64,000 bases of DNA from assembly GCA_902762795.1 (NCBI GenBank), contig CACWPM010000009.1, forward strand, positions 107,219-171,218, in the 5' to 3' direction. Both the position numbers and the translations under genes were made by a program. A model generated the notes under the pieces. It had not been told where the DNA came from. It searched no databases and was given only the letters and a program-made list of their open reading frames with translations. Each line of letters begins with the position of its first letter. Position 1 is the first letter of the stretch. Positions 59,572 to 64,000 of this stretch are shown here, one piece after another. The DNA is from Fibrobacter succinogenes. Lineage in GTDB: Bacteria; Fibrobacterota; Fibrobacteria; Fibrobacterales; Fibrobacteraceae.

Positions 59572-60117
59572 TTAGAAACTATACGCGTATCCGACTTGCC
59601 AGAAGACGTTTGGTTCGTTGTGTTTCATAAAGTAATAGATCGGGATGCCGATATGTGTGAACACGCCATAGATATTCGCGCGAATTTCTGCGGAAATGTC
59701 CAGGCTTTCCTTATAATTGTATGAACGCACGAAGCGCTTATGGTTCGCCCTGTTCAGCGCTTTGAATACTTGGTTTGGAGCTTTCGCGAATGCGTATCCG
59801 CCTCCAAGTCCGAGATCGATTGAAAAAGGTAACTTGTAGAAAAATTTCCAGGCAACGCTTCCGCGATAGCCAATCCAGAATTCATCGGGGTCCAAGTGCC
59901 ATCCGCCCCCCATTATCCTGAATACGACGTTTTCACGACTGGCGCCCAAGTTTATCATGATTGGCGTGGGGCGGCCCGCCGAGATGCCGGCTTCGAATTG
60001 CCATGCTGATTTTTTTTCGTTTAAAATTGTTCCAGAATTTTCGATTGCGTTGTCGGCAACGGCTTTTCCTATACAAAAAAGCAGTAGAAATGGAGAAATA
60101 AGACGCTTGAGTAACAT
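59572..60117 (-). CDS. Hypothetical outer-membrane protein
   Basis: A 181-residue protein with signal peptide MLLKRLISPFLLLFCIGKAVA. The rest alternates hydrophobic and polar residues as in a small beta-barrel (FWIGYRGSVAWKFFYKLPFS, LDISAEIRANIYGVFTHIGI) and ends VFWQVGYAYSF with a C-terminal phenylalanine, the usual outer-membrane barrel signal for BamA. No family recognised. Divergent from the 60235 gene. Confidence 0.75.
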   Translation of the reverse strand: MLLKRLISPFLLLFCIGKAVADNAIENSGTILNEKKSAWQFEAGISAGRPTPIMINLGASRENVVFRIMGGGWHLDPDEFWIGYRGSVAWKFFYKLPFSIDLGLGGGYAFAKAPNQVFKALNRANHKRFVRSYNYKESLDISAEIRANIYGVFTHIGIPIYYFMKHNEPNVFWQVGYAYSF

Positions 60118-60234
60118 GTTTGTAATAATAGTAATCGAAATTGGGCTTGAATCCGTTTTTTTTCTAAAAAAATGTTATCTTTAAATCATTCGATAAGGTC
60201 TATGGGATGGAAGGACCATAAACAAGGAAGGAAC

Positions 60235-61107
60235 ATGAAAAAATCAGTATTCGCAATCGCTTGCGCCGCACTCATTTCCGCATCTACAGCATTTGCCGAA
60301 GGGGGAATGTTTGAAGGCTATCTCCCGGAAAACTGGACTGCCGACGTGGTCGCTGCTGTCAAGTTCACTCGCATGAATTTTTACAATTGGCATCAGGAAA
60401 GCGGAACTTCCTCTTCGACGTGGTTGGTCACTTACGATGCCGATCTCAAGGCTCACTGGAGCGTCGCTGACTGGCGCAACAAGGTGAATCTTGCTCTTGG
60501 CCAGACTTGGACGGACGGTCTTGGCAAGCGCAAGTCTTCCGATAAGATTTTCATCGAGACGATGGCTGATTTCCATGCGTTCTCTTTGTTCAAGCCTTAT
60601 ATTGGCGCTCGTTTCGAAACGCAGTTCATGAAGGGCTACGATTATAGCGAAGATGCCGATGGAAACGAAATCAAGACCGCAATCTCGAAATTCATGGATC
60701 CGGGGTACGTCACGCAGATGGCCGGTATTGGTTATTTCCCGAACGACATGTTCTCTACGCGTCTCGGTTTTGCAAACCGCATGACCATTTCGAACAAGTA
60801 TCATTACGCCGATGATCCGGATACGGAAAAATTTGAAAAGTTCAAGGATGAACCGGGTCTCGAAAGCATTACGGAATTCAAGTACAGCTTCTCTGAACTG
60901 GTAAGCTTCAAGAGCCGTCTGTGGGCTTTCGTCAACTTCGAAGGCTTTGATGAAATTGATGGTAAGTGGGAAAACCTCCTCGCCGTTACGTTCTCTCCGC
61001 TGTTTGAACTCCAGGTCGGTTACGATGTCGCTTACGACAAGGACTTGGATGAAGATTCCCAGCACAAGAACACGATCCTCATCGGCGTGACCTGGCGCTG
61101 GTTCTAA
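60235..61107 (+). CDS. DUF3078-like outer-membrane protein
   Basis: A 290-residue protein starting at ATG 60235 (MKKSVFAIACAALISASTAFA), with AAGGAAGGAA just before it; an earlier in-frame ATG is weaker. The start of the mature part (LPENWTADVVAAVKFTRMNF, HQESGTSSSTWLVTYDADLK) and WRNKVNLALGQTWTDG, KSSDKIFIETMADF resemble the DUF3078 barrel proteins of Bacteroidetes. It ends ILIGVTWRWF with a terminal phenylalanine. Role unknown; outer-membrane barrel inferred. Followed by a strong terminator. Confidence 0.78.
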   Translation: MKKSVFAIACAALISASTAFAEGGMFEGYLPENWTADVVAAVKFTRMNFYNWHQESGTSSSTWLVTYDADLKAHWSVADWRNKVNLALGQTWTDGLGKRKSSDKIFIETMADFHAFSLFKPYIGARFETQFMKGYDYSEDADGNEIKTAISKFMDPGYVTQMAGIGYFPNDMFSTRLGFANRMTISNKYHYADDPDTEKFEKFKDEPGLESITEFKYSFSELVSFKSRLWAFVNFEGFDEIDGKWENLLAVTFSPLFELQVGYDVAYDKDLDEDSQHKNTILIGVTWRWF

Positions 61108-61135
61108 TCTAGGACCGAATCCAAGCAATTTAAGG

Positions 61136-61159
61136 GAACCGCTTCGGCGGTTCTTTTTT
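61136..61159 (+). terminator. Intrinsic terminator
   Basis: GAACCGC (61136-61142), TTCG loop, GCGGTTC (61147-61153), six T. Ends the outer-membrane protein transcript. Confidence 0.88.
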
Positions 61160-61193
61160 CTATCTTTGGGCGTGTAAAATTAATGAGGTTCCT

Positions 61194-61808
61194 ATGGCTA
61201 TTACTGTTGTGGATTACAATGCGGGCAACTTGACGTCGGTGATGAATGCGCTCAAGTTCATTGGCGCGGATGCTAAAGTGAGCCGCGATCCCGATGAAAT
61301 TGCGAAGGCTGCACGATTGATTTTCCCGGGGGTGGGGGCTGCCGCATCTGCCATGGAAACTCTGACTAAAACAGGCATCGGCGAAGCCATCAAGGCTGTG
61401 GTCAAGGCCGGAAACCCGGTGCTTGGCATTTGCATTGGCTGCCAGATCATTCTCGAAGAAAGCGAAGAAGATGGCGGTGTCAAAACGCTCGGGCTCATTC
61501 CGGGGCGTGCTGTGCGCTTCAAGGACGAACCGGGTCTCAAGATTCCGCACATGGGCTGGAATCAGGTGAATTTCACGCGCGAGCACCCGATCATGAAGGG
61601 CATCCGCAGCGGTTGCGACTTTTATTACGTGCATTCTTACTACCCGCAGGTGCCTTCCGAATATTCCTTTGCCGAAACGACTTACGGCACGCAGACCTTC
61701 ACGGGACTTATCGGTAAGGACAACTTGATTGCAAGCCAGTTCCATCAAGAAAAGAGCGGCGAAGTCGGCCTTGCCATGTTGAAAAATTTCTGTGATTGGA
61801 AAATTTAG
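61194..61808 (+). CDS. hisH: Imidazole glycerol phosphate synthase subunit HisH
   Basis: A 204-residue glutamine amidotransferase that supplies ammonia to HisF in histidine biosynthesis. Marks: VVDYNAGNLTSVMNALKFIG, LIFPGVGAAASAME, the nucleophile cysteine in PVLGICIGCQIILEESEE, GRAVRFKD, PHMGWNQVNF, and the catalytic His/Glu in SQFHQEKSG. The nucleophile loop reads GICIGCQ where most HisH have GICLGMQ. Length is normal for HisH. hisF and hisA are not next to it, so the his genes are split here. Confidence 0.93.
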   Translation: MAITVVDYNAGNLTSVMNALKFIGADAKVSRDPDEIAKAARLIFPGVGAAASAMETLTKTGIGEAIKAVVKAGNPVLGICIGCQIILEESEEDGGVKTLGLIPGRAVRFKDEPGLKIPHMGWNQVNFTREHPIMKGIRSGCDFYYVHSYYPQVPSEYSFAETTYGTQTFTGLIGKDNLIASQFHQEKSGEVGLAMLKNFCDWKI

Positions 61809-61850
61809 CTAGAAGTAACCTGTAGAAAATAGATTGTAATTTTTTGAAGT

Positions 61851-61875
61851 GCGGGCCGAGTCCCGCTTTTTTTTT
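61851..61875 (+). terminator. Intrinsic terminator of hisH
   Basis: GCGGG (61851-61855), CCGAGT loop, CCCGC (61862-61866), nine T. Confidence 0.85.
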
Positions 61876-62072
61876 ATGTTGTCTCCGCTAGACGTTTTTC
61901 CTGATAAATGATTGCTTGCTGATAAAATAAGTGATGTTTAACAAACTAAAAAGTGTATCATGGCAATTCGATTTTTATAAAATATGATAAAAAGTTGCTA
62001 AATTTTAAAAATTTTAAAGAAAAATAATCATGAACTATTGCTTTTTTTTTAAAAGAACGTATATTTATTTGT

Positions 62073-62900
62073 ATGAAGCCGATTATTGAATATCATGATT
62101 ATCGAATTTATATGCAGGATTTTTGCAACGAACGGATTCGTATATCGTCGTTCTCGTGGCGTGAATTTTCCCGCATATGCGGTTTTTCTTCGCCGAATTA
62201 TTTGAAGCTTGTGTGCAATGGCAAAACGCGTCTTTCGCCCCGCGGGGCGGAAATGGTCGGGGCTGCCATGGGCTTAGTAGGTTTTGAGCTTGAATATTTT
62301 AAGAAAATGGTGACTTATTGCGATGCCAAGAACGATGAGGAGCGCAAGCTTGCTTTTGATGCCATGTTGGAATTGGCCGCAGACCAGAAAGTGAAAATTG
62401 TCGATGGCGAAGCGTTCAAATATTTTGAATCTTGGGTACATCCGGTGGTGAGAGAACTTGCGCCGGTGATGGAGGGAGCGACTCCGGGCGAAATAGCCAA
62501 ATGTTGTTGTTGGGAGGTCATGGCTAGTGACGTCCGCGAGTCGCTTGATTTTATGGTGAAGGTGGGTTTGCTGAAGAAAAAAGGAAATGCTTACGAGCAG
62601 ACTGACAAGTACCTGAAGGGAACTACCGGAGCTGTTTCTGTGGCGCTGCGTTCCATGCATCGCGAAATGGCTTCTTTTGCGGAAGAAGCTGTCGATAAAT
62701 TTGCATTGCCCGAAAGAAATTTTTCAGGACTCATTATGGGGTTGGCCGCTGAGGACTATGAAAAAATCGTGCAGAAAATCAATGCGTTCCGAAAGGAAAT
62801 TGCGGAAATTGCGTTGAAAAGCCGTACGACAGAAAGGGTTTACAGGTTGAACTTACAATTGTTTCCGTTGACTTGGGAAAAAGGAGAGAGGGATGAATAA
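62073..62900 (+). CDS. TIGR02147 family protein (Fibrobacter-type regulator)
   Basis: A 275-residue cytoplasmic protein of the TIGR02147 family, known chiefly from Fibrobacter succinogenes where it has many paralogues. Its start IIEYHDYRIYMQDFCNERIR and then FSWREFSRICGFSSPNYLKL, a helix-turn-helix-like stretch (about 30-60), are family marks. The middle part FKYFESWVHPVVRELAPV, and LDFMVKVGLLKKKGNAYEQT (like a winged helix), support a DNA-binding regulator; the C-terminus has MHREMASFAEEAVDKFALPE. It overlaps the lipoprotein gene downstream by 8 bases, so it probably controls that partner. Confidence 0.85.
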   Translation: MKPIIEYHDYRIYMQDFCNERIRISSFSWREFSRICGFSSPNYLKLVCNGKTRLSPRGAEMVGAAMGLVGFELEYFKKMVTYCDAKNDEERKLAFDAMLELAADQKVKIVDGEAFKYFESWVHPVVRELAPVMEGATPGEIAKCCCWEVMASDVRESLDFMVKVGLLKKKGNAYEQTDKYLKGTTGAVSVALRSMHREMASFAEEAVDKFALPERNFSGLIMGLAAEDYEKIVQKINAFRKEIAEIALKSRTTERVYRLNLQLFPLTWEKGERDE

Positions 62901-64000
62901 TCAAAAAATAAAAATGCCGTTAGGCTTGGTTGTTCTTGGGCTTATGGCGTGTTCCGAATTGGAACTGTCGGGTGTTACCGATTTCGAAAATTCAGTTGCG
63001 AAGAACAGCAGCTCTTCTGCGGCGAACGATTTTCATGTTATCGATCAGCCCGTAAAACAAGACTTGTGGGCGTTCAATGATTTTCTAGCTGATTCCGGGA
63101 ATACGAATTCTGGATATTGGTTTGATTTCGTTGGCACGGAAGAGGGGAATTCTTCAACGATCGAATTCCCTGTTCAAAAGGGCGGTATGTCTTCTGCGGA
63201 TTACATGCGAAGCATCGTTGATGCGTGCGGAGGCTATTGTGGCACGGTTGAATTGCGCGGATCTTCTCCAAAACCTGTACGTGCGGGTGTAGGATTTAAA
63301 TTATCTGCCGATGGTGAAGCGACCGATGTCTCTGCATGGAAAGGCCTGTGCGTGACTTATCGCTCGGATCTTCCGATGCGCTTGATGCTTAGCTCTGGCG
63401 ATAAGGCTAATCGTTCTGATTTCCCGTTCGTGCAGTTCCCCAAAATGCAAAAAAAATCGACGCTTTGTTCGGAATGGGATGATTTTAAGCGGGAAGATTC
63501 GATTGATGAGTCTCGTGAAAAAGTTTTGAATAAAGTTGACGATATCCTCTTTGAATTTGAAGGTCATTCAGGGGAAAGTGGTGAATTCAATATCAAGGGA
63601 CTGGCGTCTTACAAGAATGCGGTTGGGCAATTGAGCTCTAGCTCGCAGAATGTGTCTAGTTCGAGTAGCTTCAATATAATCGAGAACTTTGCTTTTAATG
63701 ATGTTTGTTCGTTTGTATCGGTTGATAATCTGTGGTATGGCCCTTCTGGGGAAGTGCAAGTTCAGACAGGTCTTGAAAACAGCACTAAGACGCAGGGTTA
63801 CTGGTTCATCTTTGGTAACGATAATTTCGGTAGTGAATCCGAGATTGCTTGGCCGGTTCCCCTCGGTAACGACTATACTCCTTATGCTGTGGACTCGGTT
63901 GTCCAGTTTTGTGGTGGAGTTTGTGGTATAACATCTTTTAGCAAGGATTCATTAACCGATCAACCGTTTGTAGGTGTTGGTTTCAACGTTGTCGGTGAAG
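62893..64000 (+). CDS. Lipoprotein partner of TIGR02147 regulator, 3' end outside window
   Basis: At least 369 residues, open to the window end. It begins MNNQKIKMPLGLVVLGLMAC with lipidation at Cys20 or so, after GAGAGGG. The mature part has two related units of about 180 residues. Both have GYWFDFVGTEEG or GYWFIFGNDNFG-like starts (about 75 and 290), DACGGYCGTVEL or QFCGGVCGITSF cysteine pairs (about 115 and 340), and VRAGVGFKLS or FVGVGFNVVG endings, and they are joined by Ser-rich linkers (SSSSAAND, SSSSQNVSSSSS). The two CGG-C pairs suggest a disulphide in each unit. Surface lipoprotein of unknown ligand; carbohydrate binding is possible. Its start overlaps the regulator stop by 8 bases. 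Confidence 0.82.
   Translation, partial: MNNQKIKMPLGLVVLGLMACSELELSGVTDFENSVAKNSSSSAANDFHVIDQPVKQDLWAFNDFLADSGNTNSGYWFDFVGTEEGNSSTIEFPVQKGGMSSADYMRSIVDACGGYCGTVELRGSSPKPVRAGVGFKLSADGEATDVSAWKGLCVTYRSDLPMRLMLSSGDKANRSDFPFVQFPKMQKKSTLCSEWDDFKREDSIDESREKVLNKVDDILFEFEGHSGESGEFNIKGLASYKNAVGQLSSSSQNVSSSSSFNIIENFAFNDVCSFVSVDNLWYGPSGEVQVQTGLENSTKTQGYWFIFGNDNFGSESEIAWPVPLGNDYTPYAVDSVVQFCGGVCGITSFSKDSLTDQPFVGVGFNVVGE

Overview
The window looks like chromosome of a Fibrobacter (most likely F. succinogenes or a close relative). This is inferred from the gene family seen at the right end (TIGR02147-type regulator overlapping a lipoprotein), from the many lipoproteins and secreted proteins with poly-serine linkers, from the Gram-negative envelope genes (bamA, skp, Mla/MCE transport) and from the coding style. 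No prophage, integrase, transposase, tRNA or CRISPR array was found. About 52 protein genes and one RNA gene (rnpB) can be supported.

Layout. 0-6.5 kb: 3' part of argD, two lipoproteins, a B12-binding-type radical SAM enzyme and a MORN-repeat protein. 6.6-13.4 kb (minus strand): a tightly overlapping operon of three Ig-like lipoproteins and two PEGA-type envelope proteins, perhaps followed by a DedA protein. 13.4-18 kb: xseB plus an Opp-type ATPase, then a four-gene Mla/MCE lipid transporter operon on the other strand. 18-29 kb: M6 metalloprotease, rRNA uracil methyltransferase, three small lipoproteins, a CLC transporter of possible fluoride type and a large CotH-kinase lipoprotein. 29.4-35.1 kb: ACT protein and phenylacetate-CoA ligase, then bamA-skp. 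35.6-42.5 kb: recQ directly downstream of an AT-rich mcrB-mcrC type IV restriction pair and an unknown gene. 42.6-50 kb: SIMPL protein, acetyltransferase, ettA, a truncated flotillin-like protein and small membrane proteins. 50-57.5 kb: rnpB, an Omp85-like protein, recG with an MCE gene. 57.7-64 kb: argG, two outer-membrane proteins, hisH and the regulator/lipoprotein pair.

The most unusual content is intergenic. (1) At least seven gaps hold degenerate tandem repeats with a strict 7-base period, in two cases as a TAGG heptad run facing a CCTA heptad run. (2) Two blocks of about 217 bp (48.05-48.27 and 59.30-59.51 kb) each carry three 37-bp inverted-repeat modules of identical geometry (10-base arms, 17-base spacer) though the spacers have diverged; a degenerate relative lies at 29.2-29.3 kb. 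(3) Three copies of a hairpin element begin with TGTTCTCTTTG and keep their stems through compensatory base changes. (4) A 66-bp dyad precedes the unknown gene beside mcrBC, and a four-copy operator-like array lies at 20.5 kb.

Several starts were revised from sequence: the M6 protease probably starts at GTG 20258 behind a perfect Shine-Dalgarno, and bamA seems to need an ATT or CTG start to encode its signal peptide.
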